Positions 32,416 to 40,294 of a stretch of DNA of 64,000 bases are shown here, in pieces. Location: NCBI RefSeq assembly GCF_024734665.1, contig NZ_CP102931.1:3718001-3782000 (forward strand), written 5' to 3'. The DNA is from Variovorax paradoxus. Lineage in GTDB: Bacteria; Pseudomonadota; Gammaproteobacteria; Burkholderiales; Burkholderiaceae_C. The stretch's first letter is position 1. The number at the start of each line of letters is the position of its first letter. The notes under the pieces are model-generated. The model made no database searches and was not told the origin of the DNA. It was given only the letters and a program-made list of their open reading frames with translations. A program made the position numbers and the translations under genes.

Positions 32416-32673
32416 ATGCAAGGACTTAAGGACAATGCCCAGCGCACCACCGGCGTACTGACCAGCCTCCCGCCAAACCTCAAGGACTGGCTGAAGCACC
32501 AGGCCATCGACCGCATCACGCAAAACGCGGATGGCGACTGGATGGTCGACGGCGAGATCTGCCGATGCAGCTTGGGCGCCCACAAAGGCATGGCGCGTGC
32601 GACCCTCATGGCGAAGCAGTACCAGGAAGCTGATGCCGCTGGCCGTGAGCGGCTCTTGAAAGAATGGTCGTGA
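32416..32673 (+). CDS. Small protein under repressor control
   Basis: 85 residues: QRTTGVLTSLPPNLKDWLKH then a strand pair DGDWMVDGEICRCSLGAHKG and a helix. First gene after the duplicated operators, with a leader of about 20 bases and only a weak ribosome binding site. Not recognised. Confidence 0.65.
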   Translation: MQGLKDNAQRTTGVLTSLPPNLKDWLKHQAIDRITQNADGDWMVDGEICRCSLGAHKGMARATLMAKQYQEADAAGRERLLKEWS

Positions 32674-32870
32674 GCGCTGTGGCGACCACGATCCCCCTCG
32701 AGGTGCTGATCAGCGCCCAGACCACCCTGGACCTGGTCAGCAGCTCGGCCGATGTGGCACCACTGCTGCGCATGAAGTGCGCAGAGCAGGTCGGCATGCT
32801 GCGGCACTACACGAAGGGCGCACTCAGCGACCTGACTGTGGCCATCGAGCAGAAGGCGGCCGCCTCGTGA
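32664..32870 (+). CDS. Small helical protein
   Basis: 68 residues, mostly helical (LEVLISAQTTLDLVSSSADV; EQVGMLRHYTKGALSDLTVA). Overlaps the previous gene; a GTG at 32670 that overlaps the previous stop (GTGA) is an equally good start. Not recognised. Confidence 0.6.
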   Translation: MVVSAVATTIPLEVLISAQTTLDLVSSSADVAPLLRMKCAEQVGMLRHYTKGALSDLTVAIEQKAAAS

Positions 32871-32989
32871 TCGCGCTCGCCCTGCTCTACCGAGCTTTTG
32901 CCGCAGCACGCCGCGCCAGCGTCATCGGCCTGCTGTTCGTTCTGTTCTTGCTCGGCCTGATTGCGCGCGCGTTCTGGAGGTGGGCATGA
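32867..32989 (+). CDS. 40-residue single-pass membrane protein
   Basis: GTG start overlapping the previous stop (GTGA) and stop overlapping the next ATG (ATGA). One strong membrane helix (about 19-34, VIGLLFVLFLLGLIAR) with basic flanks. The double coupling supports a real gene. Confidence 0.6.
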   Translation: MIALALLYRAFAAARRASVIGLLFVLFLLGLIARAFWRWA

Positions 32990-33408
32990 GCACCATTGGC
33001 AGTCGCATCAAGGAAGCGAGAGGCGCGCTCGGCTGGAGCCAGGTGCAACTGGCAGACGAAGCCGGTGTGACCCAGAGCGCGATCGGCAACATCGAATCCG
33101 GCCTGCGCCAGCGTCCGCGGGAACTAGTGTCGCTCGCAAAAGCATTGCGCGTCTCACCAGAGTGGCTGGAGACGGGCAAAGGGCCCAGGACCGAACGCGC
33201 CTCGCTCAAGCTCGTAGGTGCCGATGCCGAGCCGTCAGTACGGGCGCTGGTGGAGTACCTGGCTGAGATCGCCGCTCAGCAGCGACCGACTCTTCGAAAG
33301 AATTTGGCGAACCTGCTGGTCGATCTGGTCGAGCACCCCGAGGACACGGCGCTAGTTGAGCAGACCATCGCGGACATCGAGCGGTTCTTCACTCCACCCC
33401 AGAAATAA
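32986..33408 (+). CDS. Second XRE-family repressor-like protein
   Basis: 140 residues. HTH at about 6-60 (IGSRIKEARGALGWSQVQLA, DEAGVTQSAIGNIESGLRQR), then SPEWLETGKGP and a helical C-terminal domain. No autocleavage motif. GGAGG precedes the ATG. Its operon is under the same operators as the CI/Cro pair, so the two circuits are wired together. Confidence 0.82.
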   Translation: MSTIGSRIKEARGALGWSQVQLADEAGVTQSAIGNIESGLRQRPRELVSLAKALRVSPEWLETGKGPRTERASLKLVGADAEPSVRALVEYLAEIAAQQRPTLRKNLANLLVDLVEHPEDTALVEQTIADIERFFTPPQK

Positions 33409-33475
33409 CAGGGTTCCTGCTCAGGTCATCGCTGTAACGAAAAGTTATAGTCGCCTGCAGTAAAGGAGAGAGGGA

Positions 33476-34189
33476 ATGAAAAAACTTACAGCTTGTGTTC
33501 TTGCGTCCATGATCGTACTGGTTGGCTGCTCGAAGCCAACGGAGACGGTTATCCCGAGTGACATGGCCACTTGGGACAAGGACCTCGCGCCTTCAATGAA
33601 GAAGCTGTCCGACGACGAACGACAGCTTGTTGCCGGCTACCTCGCCCGCGCAAAGATGGGCGAAGTGTTTGGCGGCAAAGGGGTGCCGATAGGCACAACA
33701 ATCGCGAGCGCAATCGAGCAACAGAGGCAGTGGATTGCAGAGCGTGAGCGAAAAGACGCCGAGGCAGCTGCGCTAAAAGAGAAGCTAGCAGCAGAGCGTG
33801 CCCAGAAGATCGCCGAACTCGACAAGGCTGTCCTCGTCACCTTGGTCGAAAAGAAAGAGCTACCGAGGAACTTCGAGATCCGACGATACAGCGACTACCA
33901 AGAATTCAAGATTGGCGTGAAAAACACCAGCAGCAAGCCGATCGCTGGGGTGGCAGGCAGCCTGGAGTTTGTGGACATCTTCGACAAAACAGTCGGAGGC
34001 GTGAACTTCCGTATCACAGAAACCATCAAGCCAGGCGAAGACATGGTCTGGACCGGGGGGCGCGACTACAACCAGTTCCTGGAGCAGCACAAAGCCGTCT
34101 GGAACCTTGAACCAGGCAAATACAAGACCCGTTTCGTGCCTGAGACCGTCATCTTCGCTGACGGATCGAAGCTGACCGCTGGCGAGTAG
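33476..34189 (+). CDS. Prophage lipoprotein
   Basis: 237 residues with lipoprotein signal (lipobox LVGC, Cys 18). A helical stretch (about 80-125, rich in Glu, Lys and Ala) is followed by a beta-sandwich-like domain (EFKIGVKNTSSKPIAGVAGS; LEFVDIFDKTVGGVNFRI). AAAGGAGAG precedes the ATG. Single gene, its own promoter region, probably expressed in the lysogen; role unknown, possibly surface modification or exclusion. Confidence 0.75.
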   Translation: MKKLTACVLASMIVLVGCSKPTETVIPSDMATWDKDLAPSMKKLSDDERQLVAGYLARAKMGEVFGGKGVPIGTTIASAIEQQRQWIAERERKDAEAAALKEKLAAERAQKIAELDKAVLVTLVEKKELPRNFEIRRYSDYQEFKIGVKNTSSKPIAGVAGSLEFVDIFDKTVGGVNFRITETIKPGEDMVWTGGRDYNQFLEQHKAVWNLEPGKYKTRFVPETVIFADGSKLTAGE

Positions 34190-34196
34190 CCCGCGA

Positions 34197-34298
34197 ATGA
34201 AGCTCTGTCACGGCAAGATCCTCGTCGAGTTCACCGAGTACAAACAAGGAAGTCAGATCCTCGAGTTACGCCGTCAAAGCCTCTGCCATGGCCAGTGA
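34197..34298 (+). CDS. Possible 33-residue protein
   Basis: An ATG-to-TGA frame (MKLCHGKILVEFTEYKQGSQ) starting eight bases after the lipoprotein stop. No convincing ribosome binding site. Confidence 0.25.
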   Translation: MKLCHGKILVEFTEYKQGSQILELRRQSLCHGQ

Positions 34299-34337
34299 AA
34301 TAGTACGACCCAGACAACAATTACCGGAGGAGAAAAT

Positions 34338-34733
34338 ATGTTCGGAGGGATGAAAATCACGGGCGGAAGCTTTGGCACTGACGGATACGCCTACGTAAAG
34401 GGAGATGCCTTCGACATTCGAAGCTCGCGCAAGCAGCTATATCCGCTCACATCGATTGCGCGGGTCGATGCTCGCACCGAATCGCAGAAGAACTTCGGTT
34501 GTTTCTCTTTCGTGATCGGCGCAGTGATCTTCGGCTTCATCTTGAACGTGGTGATTCCAGGTATTGGGTTCATCCTGGGCATCATCATCGCCGCGGCACT
34601 GTCGTTCTACACCACCAAAAAGCAGATCGTGGAAGTCAGCTTCTCTGACGGGATGCGGGTGGTCATTCAGTGCTCCAGCGGCCAAGTTCGGAGGCTTGTG
34701 AGCTTGCCCTTGACGAAGTCGATCGGTCGTTAG
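34338..34733 (+). CDS. Small membrane protein
   Basis: 131 residues with an N-terminal strand-rich part, two adjacent hydrophobic segments (about 56-90, Gly/Ile-rich) and a C-terminal soluble part (VEVSFSDGMRVVIQCSSGQV). GGAGGAG precedes the ATG. Followed by a terminator that serves both strands. Not recognised. Confidence 0.7.
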   Translation: MFGGMKITGGSFGTDGYAYVKGDAFDIRSSRKQLYPLTSIARVDARTESQKNFGCFSFVIGAVIFGFILNVVIPGIGFILGIIIAAALSFYTTKKQIVEVSFSDGMRVVIQCSSGQVRRLVSLPLTKSIGR

Positions 34734-34784
34734 GCGAAGATGCTCGCCTGGATCCAGTTCCGTCTCTGCTGAGCCAGATGTGGA

Positions 34785-34806
34785 AAAGCCCTCGGGAGAG
34801 GGCTTT
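34785..34806. terminator. Bidirectional terminator
   Basis: AAAGCCCTC and GAGGGCTTT pair perfectly around GGGA. It ends the membrane gene on the plus strand and the toxin gene on the minus strand, whose stop lies inside it. Confidence 0.8.
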
Positions 34807-35095
34807 ACCTAGGCGCTCGATCAATCTCGGAATGCGTGGCGATTCGCTTTAGGTTCGCGATATTGCTGATCAGTTCGAACGTAATCTGGTGGGATTTGTT
34901 CGTGAAGACGTCTATTTTCCAGATCGTCGGCTTTGCATAGTCCTTGAGAGGGTGCAGTCTCAAGCTCTTTGCCGCTGGATTTTTCTGAAGGAGGTCGAGC
35001 GCTTCTTTTGCGGCTTTCTGGATCTGAGGGTCGAGAGCGGACAGTTCGATTCGAAATCGCTCAGAAAAGTCGAAGCCCGCAACCGTGATAGCCAC
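34805..35095 (-). CDS. RelE/ParE-like toxin
   Basis: 96 residues. Pattern of the RelE/ParE fold: helix pair (LDPQIQKAAKEALDLLQKNP), then strands LRLHPLKDYAKPTIWKIDV, SHQITFEL and IANLKRIATHSEID. Start GTG with AAGG ten bases upstream, two to three bases after the upstream gene stops. Probably an mRNA interferase or gyrase inhibitor kept in check by the protein encoded just upstream; catalytic residues cannot be assigned. Confidence 0.65.
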   Translation of the reverse strand: MAITVAGFDFSERFRIELSALDPQIQKAAKEALDLLQKNPAAKSLRLHPLKDYAKPTIWKIDVFTNKSHQITFELISNIANLKRIATHSEIDRAPR

Positions 35096-35099
35096 GCGC

Positions 35100-35594
35100 T
35101 CAGACCTTCACACCCATCGCCAAGAAGAGCTCATCAACAGAGCCATAGGCTTTTCCACTGGAAGGCACCAGAAGTGCATCATGCGTTTCCACCCAGTCCA
35201 GAAGGTCAACATGGCGATCGTGGAGATCACGCAGCCCCTCAAGGAAAGCGTCGAAGGCATCAACAATGCCATCCTCGGGGGTCAGTCGACTGTCTTTTTC
35301 AGCCGAAGCCTTGCGCGCCTTGTTATCCGCATACATGCGGCTTGCGGAGTCCAAGCATTTATGCAGCAGATCACAGACTCGGCCACTGGGGTCAAGGGGG
35401 CAATCCGATTGCTCGGATTTCAGCTTGGCAAGACAGTCCTCAACCTCTCCGGCCATGATGCGCACATAAGCTGTATCAGCCTTGAGCACGCCAAGGGTCG
35501 TTTCGATTGCAGAAAGCAGTTGAAGGTTGCGGGCGGCAAAAGCTTGCACCGACGCCGCAGTACCGAAACCGGAACCATGGATGTGGGCTTGCAT
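35100..35594 (-). CDS. Partner of the RelE/ParE-like toxin, possible antitoxin
   Basis: 164 residues, helical and acidic, ending YGSVDELFLAMGVKV, a tail reminiscent of antitoxin C-termini. It is tightly linked to the toxin gene. It is larger than usual antitoxins and has no clear DNA-binding fold. The ribosome binding site is weak (GAGAG). Confidence 0.5.
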   Translation of the reverse strand: MQAHIHGSGFGTAASVQAFAARNLQLLSAIETTLGVLKADTAYVRIMAGEVEDCLAKLKSEQSDCPLDPSGRVCDLLHKCLDSASRMYADNKARKASAEKDSRLTPEDGIVDAFDAFLEGLRDLHDRHVDLLDWVETHDALLVPSSGKAYGSVDELFLAMGVKV

Positions 35595-36059
35595 AGTCGT
35601 CTCTCAAAACTCGACTTCAGGATAGTCGCCATCCTGGCAGGAGGACCTTCCTGCCACAGCATCACAACGCGGTTACGGCGCGCCATGATGACAAAAGTTA
35701 TTGTGACGCGTCTCTAGCGCTTTTTGCTCCCTCTTTCGGGATTCCCCTACTGCTCATTTGTGCAGCGCAAAAACAGGAAAAACTCCAGAGCGACAATAGG
35801 TTTAACGCTATTAATATTATAGCAACCCGTCACGAAATCTTCACGGTGAATGAACAGTGCACACGTCTGCACAACTCGTTGCGAGGAAATTTTCAGGACT
35901 CTCAGAATCATTTTGGAGCCGGACCGCCTCCTCCAAGGGGAGGCCAACCGCCATCCTGAGGGAACTGGAGAGCTGGCTATATGGGTGCTCTATCGCCCGT
36001 CACAAGTCGCCTCGGCTTAGGCCTAGCCGTCCCTGAGGCGGCTTTTTCATGGGAATTCG
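35595..36059. other. 465-bp region without a protein gene
   Basis: The first part has an AT-rich stretch (35795-35825) with a perfect minus-strand -10 box TATAAT (35820-35815), possibly the promoter of the toxin pair, though its -35 is poor. The second part has a small hairpin (CCTCC/GGAGG near 35925-35943) and ends in a strong plus-strand terminator. No protein-like frame seen; a small RNA on the plus strand is possible. Confidence 0.5.
36005..36047 (+). terminator. Strong plus-strand terminator with no gene upstream
   Basis: AGTCGCCTC (36005-36013) pairs with GAGGCGGCT (36035-36043), with an inner GGCT/AGCC stem, and ends in a T run. No plus-strand gene precedes it for over a kilobase. Confidence 0.7.
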
Positions 36060-36836
36060 CTACCACCGGCCATCCAACACGATCTCCGACACCCGCACCC
36101 GCTGCAGCTCCGAGCTGATCCCGAACGCAAGCGCAACGTAGTCAGCACACTTGGCCAGCAGCGCCTCGCCGCTCGTGCTGTAGAGGTCGGCACACACCGT
36201 GATCTTGAGTGGGGCAACGAAGCCGGAAGGCCAGTGAGTCGTTGCCTCGACCTGGTCAACGTGCCGCCTTGTGGCGCAGGCGATGGCGGTCGCCGCCAAC
36301 TCGCCCCAGCCCCGCCGCCGGAAAGCAGGATCCATCCAGGCCTGGTCGAGCTCGACCTCCAACTCGACCTCGTCTTCCATGCCATCGAAAGCATCGGCGA
36401 TCCACTTCAGGCCGAACGAGACGAAGCCAACGGCGCCACCGCCGCCGCGATCAGTCACGACCGCCAGCAGATCGGTGGCCACGTATGCACGCACCGCAGA
36501 CCTCGCTGCGAGAACTTCCCCGCCATGTTCTGTGTAGAGATCGAGGCTGGTGCCAAGCCCGCGGAGATTCGCCTCCCGCAACGGCGCACCGCTGAGCCGG
36601 CTGAGCCCCTCCTCCGTCTTGTAGGTCTCGTCGGCTCCGTGCAGCTTGCGTAGCTGCTGCGCCCAGGCTCGCATCCGAGCGCACTGCCGAGTGACGATGT
36701 AGACCACGCCCCTCACGTTCTCGTAGAACTCCTCATCGTCCCAGGCGACAGGCGTCACAGCATCCGGGTAGACAGGATCGATCGGCTTGGTCAGCCGGAG
36801 GAACAGAGGGTGGCGACGGCCGCGAGGTTCAGGCAT
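36060..36836 (-). CDS. GNAT-like acetyltransferase
   Basis: 258 residues. The stretch VELDQAWMDPAFRRRGWGEL followed by AATAIACATRRH is the GNAT acetyl-CoA-binding motif (RRxGxG). The N-terminal half (VRGVVYIVTRQCARMRAWAQ) is unassigned. Substrate unknown. Prophage accessory gene on the late strand but isolated from the early operon. Confidence 0.6.
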   Translation of the reverse strand: MPEPRGRRHPLFLRLTKPIDPVYPDAVTPVAWDDEEFYENVRGVVYIVTRQCARMRAWAQQLRKLHGADETYKTEEGLSRLSGAPLREANLRGLGTSLDLYTEHGGEVLAARSAVRAYVATDLLAVVTDRGGGGAVGFVSFGLKWIADAFDGMEDEVELEVELDQAWMDPAFRRRGWGELAATAIACATRRHVDQVEATTHWPSGFVAPLKITVCADLYSTSGEALLAKCADYVALAFGISSELQRVRVSEIVLDGRW

Positions 36837-36945
36837 GCGCTTTTCTAGCGCGGATCCTCAGAAAGCTTGAACACGGGGTTTTCGGTCGTGATCGGCATCG
36901 CATTAGGTGGCCTTTTCCGGTACGCTGATGCCATAGGAGATGGAA

Positions 36946-37242
36946 ATGCTGAAGCTGCTCAACACAGGATGGATCGCACACAAGTACGGCAAACGGCGCT
37001 GGATTCACTACGCGCTCGCAGCGATTTTCCTATTCGTATTTGGCTTTGCCATCGCGAATTTCTTAACTATTCCTGCGATGCTGAATTCTGGCGCCGACAC
37101 AGCGCTCGCCGGATGGACATTTCTCAGTTTCGCCTGTCTGTCAATGCTCACCCTGATCTACAGCATCTGGCTCAGCTATACCGATGAGGCGCATGGGACC
37201 TACGCCGAGGTCGCGGAGCGCTATCGCACCCACGGCTGGTAG
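36946..37242 (+). CDS. Small membrane protein
   Basis: 98 residues with membrane segments at about 20-40 and 58-78 and a short charged end. AGGAG lies seven bases before the second ATG (36946); an ATG at 36940 is less well placed. A weak inverted repeat (GGCATC 36894, GATGCC 36927) lies just upstream, and a terminator follows. Confidence 0.65.
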   Translation: MLKLLNTGWIAHKYGKRRWIHYALAAIFLFVFGFAIANFLTIPAMLNSGADTALAGWTFLSFACLSMLTLIYSIWLSYTDEAHGTYAEVAERYRTHGW

Positions 37243-37261
37243 AGCCTTGCTTTCCAAATCA

Positions 37262-37284
37262 AGCCCGCCTCGCGCGGGCTTTTT
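37262..37284 (+). terminator. Terminator after small membrane gene
   Basis: AGCCCGC and GCGGGCT pair around CTCGC, followed by four to five T. Confidence 0.85.
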
Positions 37285-37287
37285 CAT

Positions 37288-37344
37288 GCCCGGGGCCGGA
37301 ATCGGGCCGCCACGCTTTACCGTTGAAGCGCGACTACCGAACTC
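37288..37344 (-). repeat. tRNA-like 3'-end repeat, copy 1 (degenerate)
   Basis: On the minus strand, right after the acetyltransferase stop, a sequence with GCGGCCCGATTCCGGCCCCG resembles a T-arm plus acceptor end of a tRNA. It aligns with copy 2 at 37901-37950 over about 50 bases. Arms are imperfect and no full cloverleaf forms. Confidence 0.45.
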
Positions 37345-37812
37345 CTATGACGCGAACAACGCGGCGCGCCAGCGCCTGCGAAGTGGCTCGTGATCGCCAG
37401 TTCGGATGTCCATGGTCACGGTCAAGCCTGGAACGCAGCCGAGGCGGAGTTTTCCCCAAAAGCCTAGAGATGTTCCCACCTCATGCATGGCCGTGATGGG
37501 TAGCGGCTGGCCGCCTGCTGCGCATTGCTGCGAGATGGTTAGCAAGACGCTGCTCGCGTAGCCCTGATCCCTGAACTGGGGCTCGATATGCAAGCCATCC
37601 ACATACACGCACTCGAAAAGCGGCGACACCCCATATCCAACGCGCCCCACCCGCTCGCCGTTCGACGCGAACATGGCCACGTCGAACCACGGATTGGGGT
37701 CAACGAAACTGCCCAACCCCGGTCTTTCCAGCACACACAGCGTGACCGGCGGTAGGGACGCAGTACGCGCGATCGACCGCCGACGGATTCTGCTCAGTAG
37801 TCGTTTGATCAT
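37345..37812 (-). CDS. GNAT-family acetyltransferase
   Basis: 155 residues. VYVDGLHIEPQFRDQGYASS followed by VLLTISQQC is the GNAT motif A (QFRDQGYASS in place of RRxGxG). AGGGGG lies four bases before the ATG at 37812. The gene lies between two tRNA-like repeats. Substrate unknown. Confidence 0.7.
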   Translation of the reverse strand: MIKRLLSRIRRRSIARTASLPPVTLCVLERPGLGSFVDPNPWFDVAMFASNGERVGRVGYGVSPLFECVYVDGLHIEPQFRDQGYASSVLLTISQQCAAGGQPLPITAMHEVGTSLGFWGKLRLGCVPGLTVTMDIRTGDHEPLRRRWRAALFAS

Positions 37813-37900
37813 GAAGCCCCCTGTTCGACCACAGCGTAGCTCATCTCGCCGTTCGAAGACATGGTCTAGCCCCTCCCCCTTTGTTGGCCTGCAACAGCAG

Positions 37901-37950
37901 GCGCCCGGGGCCGGCATCGAACCGGCACGCCTTTCGATGAGGGCCACTAC
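37901..37950 (-). repeat. tRNA-like 3'-end repeat, copy 2
   Basis: On the minus strand GCCGG-TTCGATG-CCGGC forms a perfect T-arm with a TTCGATG loop, followed by CCCGGGCGCC. It begins at the stop of the DUF3606 gene. Only about 67 bases could form the molecule and a D-arm is missing, so it is a fragment or mimic, not a working tRNA. Confidence 0.5.
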
Positions 37951-38123
37951 TTTCCCAGATAGCGCCGTACGTCAACGACCATCACGCCGACAGCTTTGAC
38001 AGCCTCGCGCAGTTTTGCCTCGCTCACGCCCAACACGCCTGTCCAGTAGCCAAGTTCCCAGGCTTCGTGAACATTTATGCGCGAGCGGTCAGCCGGGCCA
38101 CGATTCTTGAGGTCGTCCACCAT
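37947..38123 (-). CDS. DUF3606 protein
   Basis: 58 residues. MVDDLKNRGPADRSRINVHE then a helix (AWELGYWTGVLGVSEAKLRE) and AVKAVGVMVVDVRRYL match the DUF3606 family closely. AGGAG precedes the ATG. Function of the family is unknown; small and common in beta- and gammaproteobacteria. Confidence 0.85.
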   Translation of the reverse strand: MVDDLKNRGPADRSRINVHEAWELGYWTGVLGVSEAKLREAVKAVGVMVVDVRRYLGK

Positions 38124-38204
38124 GTTTGTCTCCTGAGTTTTGGGGACACGAGTGTGAAACGATAGCGGGCTGGTGAACAGCTTTTTGCATAGGGACAAGC
38201 CCTG

Positions 38205-38278
38205 CCCTCCGGTGCTCTCCTCCTCTTCCCTCGTGTTGATGGCAATATCACGGGTGTGATTGACCGTTGACCGGAGGG
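38205..38278 (+). promoter_or_regulatory. Inverted repeat with RBS in its right arm
   Basis: CCCTCCGGT (38205-38213) pairs perfectly with ACCGGAGGG (38270-38278); the right arm contains the GGAGG that serves the ATG at 38281. Same plan as the repeats before 29490 and 29982, with a longer loop (56 bases). Confidence 0.6.
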
Positions 38279-38280
38279 GT

Positions 38281-39333
38281 ATGGAAGATTTGTCGCACTG
38301 GGACTTCGCCGAACACTTCAAGGCAAAGGAAGTTGCTGAACTGATCGCCGGAATTCCTCCAGAAAAGAACACCGCGCTTTTTGGCGTGATGGGAGAAGAG
38401 GCAAAGTTTGTGGCGAAGATCACACCAATTCTTCGCCGAATGGAGCGGGCCTATGCCGGCGCGGCTAACCTTTTGAATGCCGCTGCGACCTGGGGCGGCG
38501 ATGCAAAAGAAAGCCTGCGCTCGTTCGCAGCCGTGCCTATGTACCTGGAATCTGAGCCCATGACACGAGTACGAAGCACAGACTCGGGCTACGGGCTGTC
38601 AATTTTCGCCGAAGACATCCCGGATTTTGGGGGGGCTTACTTTGAAAGAGCGGAGGTACGGCGTTGGCTCTCAGCCATAGGAATGAAGTCGGTGTACTCC
38701 TTCGGAGAATCACCAAAAGAGGCTAAGCCAGAACTCTCCTCCAAAGAAGTAAGGGACCGAGACATGTTCTCCCGTTTGGGGGACGACCGTGAAGAACTCC
38801 ACCAATGGTTAGTCATGGACACATGGTCCATGGAGGCCGCCATGTTTTTGATCGCCGGGGTGATCCCATCCAAAATTTATGAAGGCTTTGGGTACTTCAA
38901 AGTTGAAGGCGGACTACTGCACAACGGCAACGGGGACAAGGATGCACGGATAGCTCAGATTGAGGGTCTTGAGCGTCTTTGGAAATCAAATCCTCAACAC
39001 CCAAGCCAAGCAGCGCCACAGTACTTTTTTGACTGGGCAGAGTCGAAGGGCATCGATATTCCCTGGTTGGATGCTGCGAAAAAGGCGGGCTACTTTCAAA
39101 GTGCTGCTGCTAAACAGGAAGAGCCCGATTCGATCCATCCCAAGGTACAGAAAACGCTGCTCACGATCATTGCGGTGCTCTGCAAAGAGGCAAAGCTCGA
39201 CTACAGCAAGCCTGCAAAAACCGCCGGCCTGATCCGGAGTACCGCCGAGGGCATGGGTATCTCGATCGGCGAAACCACTATCGAAGGCCACCTTAAGAAA
39301 ATTCCGGATGCCCTCGAAACCCGCATGAAATAA
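38281..39333 (+). CDS. 350-residue prophage protein of unknown function
   Basis: The C-terminal 65 residues (VQKTLLTIIAVLCKEAKLDY, STAEGMGISIGETTIEGHLK) form a helical module seen at the ends of many proteobacterial hypothetical proteins and may bind nucleic acid. The rest has no motif that I recognise. GGAGG is three bases from the ATG, somewhat close. Lower GC than neighbours; single-gene unit with an inverted repeat before and a long hairpin after. Confidence 0.7.
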   Translation: MEDLSHWDFAEHFKAKEVAELIAGIPPEKNTALFGVMGEEAKFVAKITPILRRMERAYAGAANLLNAAATWGGDAKESLRSFAAVPMYLESEPMTRVRSTDSGYGLSIFAEDIPDFGGAYFERAEVRRWLSAIGMKSVYSFGESPKEAKPELSSKEVRDRDMFSRLGDDREELHQWLVMDTWSMEAAMFLIAGVIPSKIYEGFGYFKVEGGLLHNGNGDKDARIAQIEGLERLWKSNPQHPSQAAPQYFFDWAESKGIDIPWLDAAKKAGYFQSAAAKQEEPDSIHPKVQKTLLTIIAVLCKEAKLDYSKPAKTAGLIRSTAEGMGISIGETTIEGHLKKIPDALETRMK

Positions 39334-39337
39334 GGCG

Positions 39338-39526
39338 CTAGAAGGCAGTTGCCCATTTGAGGAGGGCAACTGCCCCTCTTTCGTGATCGGCTGCAGCAAA
39401 GTTGCCGACATACCGCAGCACATCGGATGCACCGCGGAAATGAGCGAGGTCGACGATGGAAATGCGGAGCCTGGTGAAGCGTTTCACCCTGACATTGCCT
39501 GCAGACGAGGGCAACCTGCGGGGCAT
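39338..39526 (-). CDS. Possible small basic protein downstream of the RHH gene
   Basis: 62 residues, Arg-rich start (PRRLPSSAGNVRVKRFTRLR) then helical (ASDVLRYVGNFAAADHERGA). AGAGG lies four bases before the ATG. It follows two other minus-strand genes, but its 3' end carries the hairpin at 39344, so it may be a chance frame. Confidence 0.4.
   Translation of the reverse strand: MPRRLPSSAGNVRVKRFTRLRISIVDLAHFRGASDVLRYVGNFAAADHERGAVALLKWATAF
39344..39374 (+). terminator. 11-bp perfect hairpin after the 350-residue gene
   Basis: GGCAGTTGCCC and GGGCAACTGCC pair perfectly with a nine-base loop, followed by CCTCTTTCG. Terminator-like on the plus strand. Confidence 0.6.
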
Positions 39527-39548
39527 GAAACCTCTCGCAGTGAATCGG

Positions 39549-39668
39549 TCAGGGCTTGGGCTCGCCACCACGCCCATCCTCGTACAAAACATCGTGGCAA
39601 ATCCTGGCCAGCGCGAGCGTGACCACGAACAGCAGGCAGCCGAGCAGCAGCATGTCGTTGTCGCTCAT
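39549..39668 (-). CDS. 39-residue membrane protein
   Basis: MSDNDMLLLGCLLFVVTLAL then a charged tail (YEDGRGGEPKP): one membrane helix with the N-terminus acidic. GGGG precedes the ATG. It starts 18 bases after the RHH regulator stops. Confidence 0.6.
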   Translation of the reverse strand: MSDNDMLLLGCLLFVVTLALARICHDVLYEDGRGGEPKP

Positions 39669-39686
39669 TCGCGCCCCAACTGTGGG

Positions 39687-40274
39687 TCAGGGCTTAGGTT
39701 TGGCGTTCGGCCTCGGCCGCATCGCTTTGACGTACTTCGGTACGGGAAGGTTTTTGTCAACGAAAGGCGGCGGCACATCAAGGATGCCAACTTTCTTCAC
39801 CGATTCGACCGGCCCGGCTTTGGTGGCCATTTCTTTCAGGCGCTGCATCGCGTCGTCAAAGCGACGCTGAGCTCCCTGTACCCTGCCGATGAGAGCCTGG
39901 GATTGATTCCTAGCGTCGCTCAAGGTAGTCGCCTCATCGATCAGGTTGTTGACAGTCCCCGTCATGCCCTGCAGGTCGTCGAACATATACGGCGATCGCT
40001 CGATCGCTACTGCGATGCGCTGAAGCACCGACACAGCCTCTGCGAAGCGCATGGACCTGTAGTTCAGCGCCAACTCCATTTCCGCAAGCTGCATCTCGTT
40101 CCGCCGAACAAATGCGAGAAGCCCTGCTTCGGCAGATGGCTCGAACGACTTATCGAGCCTTGCCACGATTTCTGCATTCAGGCTCTTCGAGGTTGCCTCC
40201 GCTGCCTCATCGAGCTTGGCATGCAGATCCTTCGGGATACGCAGCGTGATGCGCGTGTAGCGGTCTTCTTCCAT
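39687..40274 (-). CDS. Ribbon-helix-helix regulator, Mnt-like position
   Basis: 195 residues. The Arc/Mnt-type RHH lies at residues 5-45 (YTRITLRIPKDLHAKLDEAA, TSKSLNAEIVARLDKS). A coiled-coil-like middle (about 60-150) and a Pro-rich basic tail follow, so it is longer than Mnt. Divergent from an Arc-like gene across clear palindromes and next to an antirepressor, as in P22 immI, where Mnt silences ant in the lysogen. Confidence 0.8.
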   Translation of the reverse strand: MEEDRYTRITLRIPKDLHAKLDEAAEATSKSLNAEIVARLDKSFEPSAEAGLLAFVRRNEMQLAEMELALNYRSMRFAEAVSVLQRIAVAIERSPYMFDDLQGMTGTVNNLIDEATTLSDARNQSQALIGRVQGAQRRFDDAMQRLKEMATKAGPVESVKKVGILDVPPPFVDKNLPVPKYVKAMRPRPNAKPKP

Positions 40275-40294
40275 TTGAAGAATTTACACCAAAA

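Noticed and set aside
37288..37950. Functional tRNA genes
   Set aside because: A T-arm is present, but no D-arm or consistent anticodon stem can be formed.
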